This document shows, one piece after another, positions 25,206 through 34,394 of a stretch of DNA of 64,000 nucleotides. The notes under the pieces were generated by a model. The model did no database searches, was not told the origin of the DNA, and saw only the letters and a program-made list of their open reading frames with translations. The stretch covers positions 32,629-96,628 of the forward strand of contig NZ_JABMKY010000030.1 in assembly GCF_013204845.1 (NCBI RefSeq), given 5' to 3'. Both the position numbers and the translations under genes were made by a program. Origin of the DNA: Paenibacillus qinlingensis (GTDB taxonomy: Bacteria > Bacillota > Bacilli > Paenibacillales > NBRC-103111). The stretch's first letter is position 1. The number at the start of each line of letters is the position of its first letter.

Positions 25206-25566
25206 TAACTGGAAAACATACATCTATTTCTGCCATATCCAACTGATTTTTCAATCTAACTGGAAAACATCAGGCTGTCGAGAAAGTCTCGCGGTGTTTT
25301 CGACAGTTTGATTTTTATGTGGTGGATCTCTCCTCTTAAAAGAAAAATCGATTTAAAACAATCTGAGAGACAACGTTCGAGTCTAAAAGTGACGTTAATT
25401 AATTCAAACTTGAAAAAGGGCACTTTCTCGACAGCCTGAAAACATACAGTTAATAATCCGCTTCCTGCCTCTCTTTAAGCAAAACCACGAAATTAACTGT
25501 AGAAAATCCATCTAAACCTCCAAACAAGCCAATTCCAACAAAATTACCTACAGGAAATCCAGTTAT
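25206..25566. repeat. Symmetric four-unit repeat element, locus A (interrupted by a MITE)
   Basis: Direct units TAACTGGAAAACATACATCT at 25206 and a second at 25257 (51 bp apart), then inverted units starting about 25491 and 25543 (52 bp apart). The second unit is split by the insertion at 25271-25438. Equivalent elements lie at 35.85 and 45.06 kb. The rest of the 25060-25753 gap is low-complexity CTCAT/CTTCA-rich sequence. Confidence 0.7.
25271..25438. mobile_element. 168-bp MITE with 17-bp perfect inverted repeats
   Basis: CAGGCTGTCGAGAAAGT (25271-25287) is the exact reverse complement of 25422-25438. AAAACAT occurs immediately on both sides (25264-25270 and 25439-25445), a 7-bp target duplication. 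No reading frame is present. The terminal sequence resembles ends I associate with IS1182-type elements, which could supply the transposase; that assignment is tentative. Confidence 0.85.
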
Positions 25567-25600
25567 TTATTCAAACACCCTAGCTACTCTCACTTCACAC

Positions 25601-25740
25601 TCTGCATCCCAGCTCTGGGCTCTCATAACTCGCTACTCATTACTCATCATTTAGCACTTTCACCAGCTCTGAGCTCTCATCACTCATTACTCATTACTCA
25701 TTACTTATCACTCATCACTCATCACTCATTACTCAGCACC
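25601..25740. repeat. Low-complexity ACTCATTACTCATC tract
   Basis: Irregular tandem ACTCATT/ACTCATC units, especially dense at 25680-25735. A related CTTCA-rich tract lies at about 25105-25165. Unit length is too short and irregular for a CRISPR. Confidence 0.75.
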
Positions 25741-25753
25741 AATCCCGCTACCC

Positions 25754-26794
25754 TCAGCTACCCGCTCTCAATGCCCCCAACTTCGACGACTGCCTAATCT
25801 TCACTTCCGTCGGCAGCTTAACTTGCAGCCCAGATTCACTGCTTCCCTGCCCAACGCTAGCTAGAACAGCACGGGCTGCCTGTTTGCCCATTTCAAAGAA
25901 GGGCACTTTAATAGAGCTGAGAGGTGGATCACTTAGCTTCGCTGCATCCGAGTCATCGCACCCGATGACCGCATAATCGCGTCCAGCTATCCATCCCCGT
26001 TCACGAAGTCCTTGCATGAGTCCAATAGCCATTCGATCATTAGCCGCAAATACCGCCTCAACTTGATCCCGAATCTCCCACACCTTTGCGGCAATCTCAT
26101 ACCCGCTAGTACGGCTGTAGTTCCCCTCAAATTGCATAGAAGGATCTATCGTTAAGCCAGCTTCTAACATCGCCTTTTGGTACCCCTGAAGTCTATCCAA
26201 GGAATTCGTATACTGTGGAGAACCGTTGAGAAAGGCAATCTTCCGATAGCCTTCATCCAGCAAATGGCGTACTGCCTGATAGCTCCCCTCCACATGATCC
26301 GCATCAACTTCTAGGAAGGACAATCCCTCGAATCGTTGATTGACCAAGCAGAATGGCAGTCCCTGTTCCTGCAATTGCAGTAAAGAACTTCGCTGTGATT
26401 CGGTATCTCTCGCCCCGAGAATGACACAGGCATCTACCTTTTGCGATCGGTATAACCGGCCATAGTCCAATTCGTCATCTGGTGTTAGGAGGGACAACAA
26501 CAAGTCATAACCTTGTTCCCTCACCTGCTCCCCAATCCCGCTTAGAATCTCTGCAAAATAATACGCGGAAAACAAATGCACCTTCGGCATATAAGGAAGC
26601 ACGACCCCCAAATTCCCGCTTCTTCTTCGAGCAAAGCTTTGCGCAATCGCATTCGGATGATAACCAAGTACCTTCGCCGCTTCGAGAACTCTTTCTTTCG
26701 TTGCAGGCTTCATCGGACCAAGTCCATTGAATACACGAGATACAGTCGCCTCAGATACCTTAGCAAGCTCGGCAACCTCTTTTCTCGTCACCAT
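25754..26794 (-). CDS. LacI-family transcriptional regulator
   Basis: 346 residues: an N-terminal LacI helix-turn-helix and hinge (TRKEVAELAKVSEATVSRVF to LGYHPNAIAQSFARRRSG) and a periplasmic-binding-protein-like sensor (VVLPYMPKVHLFSAYYFAEI, ILGARDTES, VIGCDDSDAAKLSDPPLSSI). AAAGGAGCCAAACAAC before ATG 26794 sets the start. LacI proteins repress sugar genes until a sugar effector binds. The next genes downstream are the Gfo-ThuA-Gfo unit, the likely target, which suggests that unit handles a sugar or cyclitol. Confidence 0.88.
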   Translation of the reverse strand: MVTRKEVAELAKVSEATVSRVFNGLGPMKPATKERVLEAAKVLGYHPNAIAQSFARRRSGNLGVVLPYMPKVHLFSAYYFAEILSGIGEQVREQGYDLLLSLLTPDDELDYGRLYRSQKVDACVILGARDTESQRSSLLQLQEQGLPFCLVNQRFEGLSFLEVDADHVEGSYQAVRHLLDEGYRKIAFLNGSPQYTNSLDRLQGYQKAMLEAGLTIDPSMQFEGNYSRTSGYEIAAKVWEIRDQVEAVFAANDRMAIGLMQGLRERGWIAGRDYAVIGCDDSDAAKLSDPPLSSIKVPFFEMGKQAARAVLASVGQGSSESGLQVKLPTEVKIRQSSKLGALRAGS

Positions 26795-27066
26795 GTTGTT
26801 TGGCTCCTTTCCACCCAATTTCACGTATAATGTACACGCGTACATTTTCTCATTCAAGGGCTGCTTCTGTCAATATAAATTCAGAATTATGCTCTTTATT
26901 TCGTTTTCGCCAATATTCGACATATACATTAATTTTTCATTAAGAAACCTGAAAAAAAACGCCATTTTTTGTCATAAAAGCAAACTCTTAATATTGTTAA
27001 TCTCCTCTCAGACCTTTATTATAAAGGATATTGGGACAACTATGAGATGGGAATGAGTGATAGCAA

Positions 27067-28431
27067 ATGAAAGCAATCTGGCGCCATCTTCGATTCATAA
27101 CGTCAACAACAATCGAAGCTCTCAAGAACCCATCACAGATCACTCGACTTCACTCTCGCGGGCAGCTCCTCGCCCAGTTAGAACATGCTGTTCGGAAACA
27201 TGATGATACCTCATCCGCTCCCATCCGTGCATGTCTTGTTTTCGATATTGATCGTTTTCGGCAAGTAAATTTCTCCCTAGGATACGCATGCGGAGATCAT
27301 CTACTCCATGAATTAAACCGCAGATTGAAATTACTCGATTACATCGATCTTGTTGTTCGGTCTGGCGATGATGAATATACACTTCTTCTTCGAGCAAATA
27401 CGCAAGAACAACTTCAATCTGTGCTGCATCGTGTTGGACAAATATTTGATACCCCTTTTACTTACCGGGGTCAGGACTGCTTTCTTCGTGCAAGCTTCGG
27501 TCTGAGCGACCTTACGATAACACGTGAGAATGTACCACAGGCTTTCCAGCAAGCTGAGCAAGCACTCCTCCTGGCCAAACAAACAGGCAAGAACAAACTC
27601 ATTACCTTTCACCCCTTACCAACACAACAACGGTTCGCTAATCAGATTCAAATGGAAACCGACCTGCGCAAAGCGATTACTGAGAATCAGCTTTTGCTAT
27701 TTTATCAACCTCGGCTCGAGTTATCTACCGGTCAAATTAGTTGCCTCGAAGCCCTGGTGCGTTGGAATCATCCCTTACACGGCATGATTGCGCCTGCCGA
27801 TTTCATCCCGCTTGCTGAGGAATCCGGCCTCATTTTGCCACTTGGGGAATGGGTATTACGGGAGGCCTGTCTACAGAAAGCACGATGGCTCGCTGAAAAT
27901 AAGCTAGATTATCAAGTTGCCGTCAACATTTCTCCATGCCAGTTTCAAGATGAGAACTTTGCGGATAAAGCCATTCACATCATTGGGCAAACCGGCATTA
28001 ACCCCTCTTATTTGGAGTTCGAAATTACCGAAAGCTCGATTATGCAAAATATGGAGAAAACGATCGCCGTCCTTGATAAGCTTTGTTCCAAAGGGATTTC
28101 CATCTCCATCGATGATTTTGGGATTGGCTATTCGTCCCTCAATTACTTGAAGGAGTTTCCAATACATTGCCTCAAAATCGACCGTTCCTTCGTCAAAAAC
28201 ATTCAAAATAATTCCAATGATTTGGCGATTACGAACGCCATCATCCACCTCGGTCATGCCCTTAATATCCAAGTTGTCGCCGAAGGGGTTGAAGACATCG
28301 GGCAACTAGATATTCTTAAAGAAACAACCTGCACGACGATTCAAGGTTTCTTGCTTAGCCCCCCGATTTCTGCCTATGACATTGAACAAACCTTTCATAT
28401 GAATGACAACAGACCGGTTATGATTTCATAA
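27067..28431 (+). CDS. EAL-domain c-di-GMP phosphodiesterase with degenerate GGDEF domain
   Basis: 454 residues. The N-terminal GGDEF fold is recognisable (ACLVFDIDRFRQVNFSLGYA), but the catalytic signature reads SGDDEY instead of GGDEF, so cyclase activity is unlikely. The EAL domain (about residues 200-440) keeps its key motifs: EALVRW, DDFGIGYSSL, LKIDRSFV and VVAEGVE. The protein therefore probably hydrolyses c-di-GMP, with the GGDEF remnant perhaps sensing GTP. No membrane helices or PAS domain are seen. Its stop overlaps tail-to-tail with the YheC/D gene by six bases. Confidence 0.88.
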   Translation: MKAIWRHLRFITSTTIEALKNPSQITRLHSRGQLLAQLEHAVRKHDDTSSAPIRACLVFDIDRFRQVNFSLGYACGDHLLHELNRRLKLLDYIDLVVRSGDDEYTLLLRANTQEQLQSVLHRVGQIFDTPFTYRGQDCFLRASFGLSDLTITRENVPQAFQQAEQALLLAKQTGKNKLITFHPLPTQQRFANQIQMETDLRKAITENQLLLFYQPRLELSTGQISCLEALVRWNHPLHGMIAPADFIPLAEESGLILPLGEWVLREACLQKARWLAENKLDYQVAVNISPCQFQDENFADKAIHIIGQTGINPSYLEFEITESSIMQNMEKTIAVLDKLCSKGISISIDDFGIGYSSLNYLKEFPIHCLKIDRSFVKNIQNNSNDLAITNAIIHLGHALNIQVVAEGVEDIGQLDILKETTCTTIQGFLLSPPISAYDIEQTFHMNDNRPVMIS

Positions 28432-29226
28432 CCGGCCGTATGCTTTGGCGTATCTTCTGATTTTAGCAAAAATACGTTTATCACTTAATCGACGAAAAAT
28501 ATAAGGATCCGGACTTGTATTCACTTCAAGAATCCATGGCTGCAGATCTTTATCTAAGGCGACATCCACGCCTATCTCTTTTACCCCTCTATACCGAGTA
28601 TTAATCGCCTTAGCCACCTGAACGCCCATGGTTTGCAGCCGGTTCACATACCCAGTTCTCTCCGCACGAGGCAAATACTTCTTTAACAAGGTATCCACCG
28701 ACTTCAACGTGCCCCCATTATGAAAGTTGGTAACAATCTTTGACGGATGTGCTACGCGGCCGATAACTCCCGTTGTCTCCCATTTGCGAGCAGGCGTTTG
28801 CTGCACCATGACACGGAGATCAAAGCGGTTCCCCTTGTAGGTCAACAAATGAATCCCTTTTTGTACTAAATAACGCCGTTTCCTTGTCACCTTTAGGAGT
28901 GAGACGTACATGTCAGCGAAGGTTTTGAACCTTTTTATGATGACACCAGATTGGTAAGAATATGGCTTTTCTGCCTCTTCCCCTGCTAGCTCGATACGAA
29001 TGACACCGTTCCCGAACATACCTATATTGGGTTTTACGTAGACCATTTTATATTGTTCGAGCATTTCTTGTAGGGTTACTGAATTCATGCGTTTGGTGCT
29101 TGGCACATACTTGCGAAGTGATTCGACAGACTCGACAGCCTTCGTTTTGCCAATTTTACTACTGACATATCTTGCCTTACTCAAGGGTAGCGGTTTCTTT
29201 GAACGTATCTTCCTCATTTTCTTCAT
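28426..29226 (-). CDS. YheC/YheD-family endospore coat-associated protein (ATP-grasp-like)
   Basis: 266 residues. SVTLQEMLEQYKMVYVKPNI and GMFGNGVIRIE open the ATP-grasp fold, NRFDLRVMVQQTPARKWETT is the core, and EIGVDVALDKDLQPWILEVN carries the ATP-grasp metal site (ExN). YheC and YheD are spore proteins of Bacillus, with YheD forming a ring around the forespore; catalytic function is unproven. GGAGGCTAGAT precedes the ATG. It is shorter than full-length YheD, as many paralogues in this group are. Confidence 0.82.
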   Translation of the reverse strand: MKKMRKIRSKKPLPLSKARYVSSKIGKTKAVESVESLRKYVPSTKRMNSVTLQEMLEQYKMVYVKPNIGMFGNGVIRIELAGEEAEKPYSYQSGVIIKRFKTFADMYVSLLKVTRKRRYLVQKGIHLLTYKGNRFDLRVMVQQTPARKWETTGVIGRVAHPSKIVTNFHNGGTLKSVDTLLKKYLPRAERTGYVNRLQTMGVQVAKAINTRYRGVKEIGVDVALDKDLQPWILEVNTSPDPYIFRRLSDKRIFAKIRRYAKAYGRL

Positions 29227-29299
29227 ATCTAGCCTCCAGCTTCGAATTCACCCATCCTAGTGTATGTATGCGACGAAGCATTGGCGACAAAAATACAAG

Positions 29300-29336
29300 A
29301 AGAGGCTGCCCCTGAAATCCATCAGGAGAGCCTCTT
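29300..29336 (-). terminator. Terminator of prfC
   Basis: AAGAGGCT/AGCCTCTT with an inner CCTG/CAGG stem, about 16 bases after the prfC stop. Confidence 0.75.
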
Positions 29337-29351
29337 TATCATATCTAGCTA

Positions 29352-30935
29352 TTAAGGCGCACTCGTTAAGAACTGTGCACTTGGATTTTTATCAATGGAA
29401 GAACGAAGCGCGTATTCACTTTCAAATAAGCCAACATAATTCCCTTTTTTATCTTTCACTAACTGCGAGTTGATCCGGAATTTAGCCGGGTCGATTTTCT
29501 CATCCACAATCCAACGAGCGAATTGATAATTCTGACGCTGCAAAAGAATATCAACGCCATACTCCGATTTCATCCGATGCTCCAGTACTTCGAATTGAAG
29601 TTGGCCTACGACGCCAAGAATCATATCTTCGAAACCAATCGTCGTGAAGACTTGAATCATCCCTTCTTCCGTCAACTGATCGATCCCTTTCAGGAACTGC
29701 TTTTGTTTCAAAGCATTTTTGATCGATACCTTGCTGAATAGCTCTGGTGAGAACGTTGGCAATTCATCGAAAATTACCTCTTCTCCTTCGCTCAAGGAAT
29801 CACCAATTCGGAAAATACCTGGATCGAATAGACCAATGATATCCCCTGGGAACGCCTCTTCCACGATATCACGATCTTGTGCAAGGAACTGCTGGGGCTG
29901 TGCCAGCTTGATATCCTTACCAAGCCTTACATGCTTCACGGACATGCCTCGCTCAAACTTTCCGGAGACGATACGCAAGAAAGCTACGCGGTCACGGTGA
30001 GCGGGGTTCATATTCGCTTGAATTTTGAACACATAACCAGAGAATTTCTCTCTCGTTGGCTCGATCACACCAGCAGTGCTAGTGCGCGGCTCGGGTTGTG
30101 GCGCTAATTGAAGGAAGTTCTCAAGGAACGTTTGAACACCGAAGTTGTTCACTGCACTCCCGAAGAAAACAGGCGTAAGTTCACCCTTCATCACTTTTTC
30201 CATATCAAAAGGGTCACCAGCAACATCCAACAGCTCGATATCTCCGCACAATTGTTTGTGCAGGAACTCACCTGCGATTTGCTTCACTAACGGATCTTCT
30301 ACGCCTTCTACCTTGCGGACTTCAATATCCTTGTGATCGTCCCCTTGGTATAGCTCTAGCTGCGATTTCCCGCGGTCGTAAACCCCACAGAACTGCTTCC
30401 CTGACCCAATCGGCCAGTTCATCGGATAAGAACGAATACCAAGCACTTCTTCAAGCTCTTCTAACAACTCGAATGGATCACGACCCTCACGGTCCAGTTT
30501 ATTAATAAATGTGAAAATGGGAATTCCACGCATCCGGCATACTTGGAAAAGCTTTTTGGTCTGGGTCTCGACCCCTTTGGCCACGTCGATCAACATCACG
30601 GCGCTATCCGCGGCTGTCAACGTACGGTAGGTGTCCTCACTGAAGTCTTGGTGACCTGGTGTATCTAGAATATTGACACGGTGACCTTCATAGTCGAACT
30701 GCATAACGCTTGACGTTACGGAGATCCCCCGTTGTTTTTCAATTTCCATCCAGTCTGATGTAGCATGCTTACTAGCTTTACGACCTTTAACTGTTCCGGC
30801 TAAGCGAATTGCGCCCCCGAACAGAAGCAGTTTCTCTGTTAATGTTGTTTTCCCCGCATCCGGGTGAGAAATAATCGCGAACGTCCGTCGTTTAGCGACT
30901 TCCGTTTCGAGAAGTTTAGTGAGTTGCGTTTTCAT
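29352..30935 (-). CDS. prfC: Peptide chain release factor 3
   Basis: 527 residues, the usual RF3 length. The GTPase domain shows the P-loop AIISHPDAGKTTLTEKLL, the switch-I-adjacent SDWMEIEKQRGISVTSSVMQ, DTPGHQDFSEDTYRTL (G3) and NKLD (G4). The C-terminal part has RMKSEYGVDILLQRQNYQFA. RF3 is a GTPase that removes RF1/RF2 from the ribosome after peptide release. It is a single-gene unit with its own terminator. It is distinguished from EF-G by length and by the RF3-type C-terminus. Confidence 0.95.
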   Translation of the reverse strand: MKTQLTKLLETEVAKRRTFAIISHPDAGKTTLTEKLLLFGGAIRLAGTVKGRKASKHATSDWMEIEKQRGISVTSSVMQFDYEGHRVNILDTPGHQDFSEDTYRTLTAADSAVMLIDVAKGVETQTKKLFQVCRMRGIPIFTFINKLDREGRDPFELLEELEEVLGIRSYPMNWPIGSGKQFCGVYDRGKSQLELYQGDDHKDIEVRKVEGVEDPLVKQIAGEFLHKQLCGDIELLDVAGDPFDMEKVMKGELTPVFFGSAVNNFGVQTFLENFLQLAPQPEPRTSTAGVIEPTREKFSGYVFKIQANMNPAHRDRVAFLRIVSGKFERGMSVKHVRLGKDIKLAQPQQFLAQDRDIVEEAFPGDIIGLFDPGIFRIGDSLSEGEEVIFDELPTFSPELFSKVSIKNALKQKQFLKGIDQLTEEGMIQVFTTIGFEDMILGVVGQLQFEVLEHRMKSEYGVDILLQRQNYQFARWIVDEKIDPAKFRINSQLVKDKKGNYVGLFESEYALRSSIDKNPSAQFLTSAP

Positions 30936-31001
30936 GTGTTCGTTTATTCCCTTCTTCTTTTAGAGGTAGTTCACGTACTTATACCTATGACTACTTCAGA
31001 A

Positions 31002-32078
31002 TCAAGCATGTGCTTTCTCCAATGGGACTGTCCAGTTCGCTTCTTCGATGAACGTGCGATTGCTGAATTCCCTGCCGCGCACAACCACTTTATCTGCAAA
31101 TACTTGCACATAAATGCCCTGTGCTTTATCCTGTGCAGTTTGCTGGTACGCCCGATTCAGCGTTCTTCCTACAGAGGCATTATGAAAATAATGGAACGTT
31201 TCCTGAATATAGTGCGGTGTCCCATTCTGAAAATCCTGATGACGATGACCACAGAAGACGAATACATTCTTGTAAGGCTTCAACGTTTCGCGGAACTGAA
31301 TGGCCCGAATGAGCTGGTGAGTAGCCCCATCTGTGCCAACAGGCGGCAAAGGTTGATGCGTCATCACGAATAGAGGTCTTCCTGGTTTATATAAATTGCC
31401 CAGTCTTCCTTTGAACCAAGCGAGTTGTTCATCGGAGTACCAAGCACCTTCACCCACTTCAGGTTTCTCTTGCACGTAAGCTTCTTGTGACAGCAATAGG
31501 ATAGAGTGTCCGTTCGTCGTAAAATCATTATAAATAGAAGTATAGCCCATGAACTTCATGAACTGCTCTCTACTAACCGCATCACTCTTGCCATTCGGCA
31601 CTTTATCCTGATCCCAACTATTCGCTTTATTAATCCAAATCGTATAATAATCATGATTCCCCATATTCCCATGAATAGGCGGAAGCTTATAATTATTCAA
31701 TATGGCACGCAATGCTTTATAGTCAACATCAGTTCCTGTATCCGTCAAATCACCAGTCAGCATAATCGCATCGACAGGACCATCGAATTGCGTGACATCA
31801 TCTAACGCAAGCCTAAGCTTTTTATTGGGAAGCGAATCGCCCGATGTAACATGAAGATCACTTAAGATAAAAAAAGACATCAGTGGGCCAAGAGGCAGAG
31901 GTTCCTCCGAAGGCGCTGGCGTAGCTTGTTGAGGAGGCTCGGAGCTAGCCAAGGGTGCGGCAACAGCCTGTTCCTCGGGAATGAATTTTTTCTTAACCAA
32001 CAGACTAAACCAAGCACTTAATCCTACTAAAACAGCCCCAATGGCAAGCAGCCATCGCACAAACGCTCTTCGTGACAT
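31002..32078 (-). CDS. Calcineurin-like metallophosphoesterase, exported or membrane-anchored
   Basis: 358 residues. The N-terminus SRRAFVRWLLAIGAVLVGLS has paired arginines before a hydrophobic segment, compatible with Tat export or a membrane anchor, then a Pro/Ser/Glu-rich linker. The phosphoesterase domain contains ILSDLHV, MLTGDLTD, MGNHDYY, MTHQPLPP and CGHRHQD, the five metal-ligand motifs. The substrate is unknown; relatives act on phosphodiesters or lipid-linked wall intermediates. It stands between prfC and zwf, same strand, with gaps of 66 and 170 bases. Confidence 0.88.
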   Translation of the reverse strand: MSRRAFVRWLLAIGAVLVGLSAWFSLLVKKKFIPEEQAVAAPLASSEPPQQATPAPSEEPLPLGPLMSFFILSDLHVTSGDSLPNKKLRLALDDVTQFDGPVDAIMLTGDLTDTGTDVDYKALRAILNNYKLPPIHGNMGNHDYYTIWINKANSWDQDKVPNGKSDAVSREQFMKFMGYTSIYNDFTTNGHSILLLSQEAYVQEKPEVGEGAWYSDEQLAWFKGRLGNLYKPGRPLFVMTHQPLPPVGTDGATHQLIRAIQFRETLKPYKNVFVFCGHRHQDFQNGTPHYIQETFHYFHNASVGRTLNRAYQQTAQDKAQGIYVQVFADKVVVRGREFSNRTFIEEANWTVPLEKAHA

Positions 32079-32210
32079 CGATGCACCTCAAGTGTATAAA
32101 ATAAAAAAATGGCCATATGCACTAGTATACCACAAATTGTGTCCGATACATCGTCCAGACTCGACAACATGGCGTGATTTCTTGCTCCGCTTGTACCCGC
32201 ACGCAAAAAA

Positions 32211-32234
32211 CCAACAGGCGAATTCGCCTGTTGG
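32211..32234 (-). terminator. Terminator of zwf
   Basis: CCAACAGGCG/CGCCTGTTGG, a perfect 10-bp stem with loop AATT, followed on the minus strand by TTTTTT. Confidence 0.88.
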
Positions 32235-32248
32235 ATAAACACCCTATG

Positions 32249-33784
32249 CTAAGCCAATACGGTTGTTTTCTGAACAGCTTCCCAGTCGACTTCCCCTTCA
32301 TTCTGACCATTTATCGGCCACCACTTGAATCCATCGTCACTCAAGAGCTTCGCTGCTTCTTCAGGACCCCATGATCCAGCAGGATAGTGTTTGAGGTCAT
32401 CTGTCTGTTCGCCCCATGCAGCCGCAATCCGATCCACATAAGACCATGCCAGCGCTACTTCATCCCAACGTGTAAAGTAAGTGGAATCTCCGCGAGTTGC
32501 ATCATACAGCAAGCGCTCGTAAGCTTCTGGCGTATTGATGCCGATTTGACAGCTTTGGCAGAAGTCCATCGCAACCGGTACGATCACGCCTTCTGAACCA
32601 GGTTGTTTCGCGTTCATTTTCAAATAGATGCCTTCCATCGGATTCACTCGGAATACGAGGAGATTCGGCTCAAGCTCATGCTTTTTAGCCAAATAAACAT
32701 TGTTTGGTATGTTCTTGAATTCTACAACGACCTCTGTCGTTTTGACCGGTAGTCGTTTTCCAGTACGGATATAGAATGGCACACCCGCCCAGCGGAAATT
32801 ATCCACGTGAACACGTGCTGCAAAATACGTTTCTGTCGTCGATTGCGGATTCACAGAATCCTCTTCACGGTAGGCAGGGAGTGCTTTGCCTTTGGCAGAA
32901 CCGCTGGCATATTGCCCACGAATCACGTTCGAACGTACATCTTTACCGTCTTCGAACAGACGAAGTGAACGGAGTACCTTCACCTTCTCATCACGGATAT
33001 CCTCCGGATGTAGACGGCTAGGCGGTTCCATCGCCATCATCATCAGCATTTGCAGCATGTGATTTTGGCCCATATCGCGAAGAGCTCCCGAGTGGTCATA
33101 ATAGCCACCGCGCTCTTCTACACCAACAGTCTCACTCAACGTGATCTGGATGTTCGCTATGTATTTATTATTCCAAAGCGGCTCGAAGAACGCATTCGCA
33201 AAGCGAACGAACTCGATGTTTTGGACCATTTCTTTACCTAGGTAATGATCGATACGGTAAATATCTTTCTCTTCGAATACTTGACGAAGTTGTCCATTCA
33301 AACGCTCCGCAGACGGCAAATCGTAGCCGAATGGTTTCTCGATAACTAGGCGATGCCAACCTTCTGTTTGGAGCAAGCCCCCTTCACTTAAATTGTACGA
33401 GACATTGCCGAACAACTCAGGCGCAAGAGCCAAATAGAACAGACGGTTACCGCCCGTTTGATACTTTTCATCCAATTTCGCTGTCAATGTATTCAGTTCA
33501 TGGAAACCTGCAACATTGTTAATATCGAGTGACATGTACTCGAATCTTTGGGCGAATTTCTCCCATTCTGCCTCATCCGTATTTTTGTAACGAGCAAAAT
33601 CTTGAATCGAATTTTTCACGTCTTCACGGAATTGCTCATTCGTACGCGGTCTGCGAGCCAGACCAACTACAGCAAAGTTATCTCCCAGCTTGCCTTCCCG
33701 ATAAAGGCTGTAAAAGGCTGGAAACAGTTTTCTTTTCGCTAAATCACCCGTTGCTCCGAAAATATAAAACACAGCTCCACTCAT
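32249..33784 (-). CDS. zwf: Glucose-6-phosphate 1-dehydrogenase
   Basis: 511 residues. IFGATGDLAKRKLFPAFYSL is the NADP-binding start and RIDHYLGKEMVQN the catalytic signature (His of DHYLGK); GVPFYIRTGKRL is also diagnostic. The enzyme oxidises glucose 6-phosphate to 6-phosphogluconolactone and feeds the pentose phosphate pathway with NADPH. It is a stand-alone gene with its own terminator; gnd and pgl are not in the window. Confidence 0.96.
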   Translation of the reverse strand: MSGAVFYIFGATGDLAKRKLFPAFYSLYREGKLGDNFAVVGLARRPRTNEQFREDVKNSIQDFARYKNTDEAEWEKFAQRFEYMSLDINNVAGFHELNTLTAKLDEKYQTGGNRLFYLALAPELFGNVSYNLSEGGLLQTEGWHRLVIEKPFGYDLPSAERLNGQLRQVFEEKDIYRIDHYLGKEMVQNIEFVRFANAFFEPLWNNKYIANIQITLSETVGVEERGGYYDHSGALRDMGQNHMLQMLMMMAMEPPSRLHPEDIRDEKVKVLRSLRLFEDGKDVRSNVIRGQYASGSAKGKALPAYREEDSVNPQSTTETYFAARVHVDNFRWAGVPFYIRTGKRLPVKTTEVVVEFKNIPNNVYLAKKHELEPNLLVFRVNPMEGIYLKMNAKQPGSEGVIVPVAMDFCQSCQIGINTPEAYERLLYDATRGDSTYFTRWDEVALAWSYVDRIAAAWGEQTDDLKHYPAGSWGPEEAAKLLSDDGFKWWPINGQNEGEVDWEAVQKTTVLA

Positions 33785-33974
33785 CTATGCATCATTCTTT
33801 CTCTATTAGGATTAGTTAATATGCTTAGCATACCTAAAATTGTCAAGCTATTCAACTTATATACACATTTTAACTCATAACATTTTCTTATGAGAAACTA
33901 GACATTCGTCTATACCGTTACTTTCAGTACGGCATAGGCTAACAGTACATACGAATACGGAGGTGCCCTCAGTC

Positions 33975-34343
33975 ATGCAACCCTTTCATCCCATCACCGA
34001 AAAAAGCTGCAAAAACCTTGTAGGAAAGCCCGTTCTTGTCTACTTAACGAATGGGTCAGAGATATATGGAATCGTCAGTCGCGTGGAGAAAAACAAACTC
34101 ATCCTCAATGACAATCAAAAACCAAGCATCAAGTCCTCTTCCAAAAGCACCAAACCAACACCTGCGAAGAAGGGAAAAAAGAAGCAAGCTCAACCAGATG
34201 CGCCTGCTCAAACAGCTCCAGAAGATGGGTTGTCTTCCTTCGGTCTCATCCGTTTTGGAGGGCCATTACAAGCCTCACCAGATAGACCAACGGGTCCAGT
34301 AGATATTCAAATTGACTATATTGCCGCCATGTTTAGTGAATAA
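33975..34343 (+). CDS. Hypothetical protein with Sm-like N-terminus and Lys/Pro-rich linker
   Basis: 122 residues. NLVGKPVLVYLTNGSEIYGI followed by VSRVEKNKLIL reads like a small beta-barrel (Sm/SH3-like) strand pattern. It is followed by a Lys/Ser/Pro/Ala/Gln-rich disordered stretch and a C-terminal conserved-looking VDIQIDYIAAMFSE. I do not recognise a named family. GGAGGTG before the ATG at 33975 sets the start; a GTG at 33963 lies inside the ribosome site. It could be a nucleic-acid-binding or coat-associated protein. Confidence 0.65.
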   Translation: MQPFHPITEKSCKNLVGKPVLVYLTNGSEIYGIVSRVEKNKLILNDNQKPSIKSSSKSTKPTPAKKGKKKQAQPDAPAQTAPEDGLSSFGLIRFGGPLQASPDRPTGPVDIQIDYIAAMFSE

Positions 34344-34394
34344 CGCATATCAAGGCTGTGGATGCTTTGCTCATCCTCATCTACAGCCCCGTTC

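Noticed and set aside
25206..25740. CRISPR array
   Set aside because: Units are few, inverted in the second half and imperfect; the rest is simple sequence; no cas genes.
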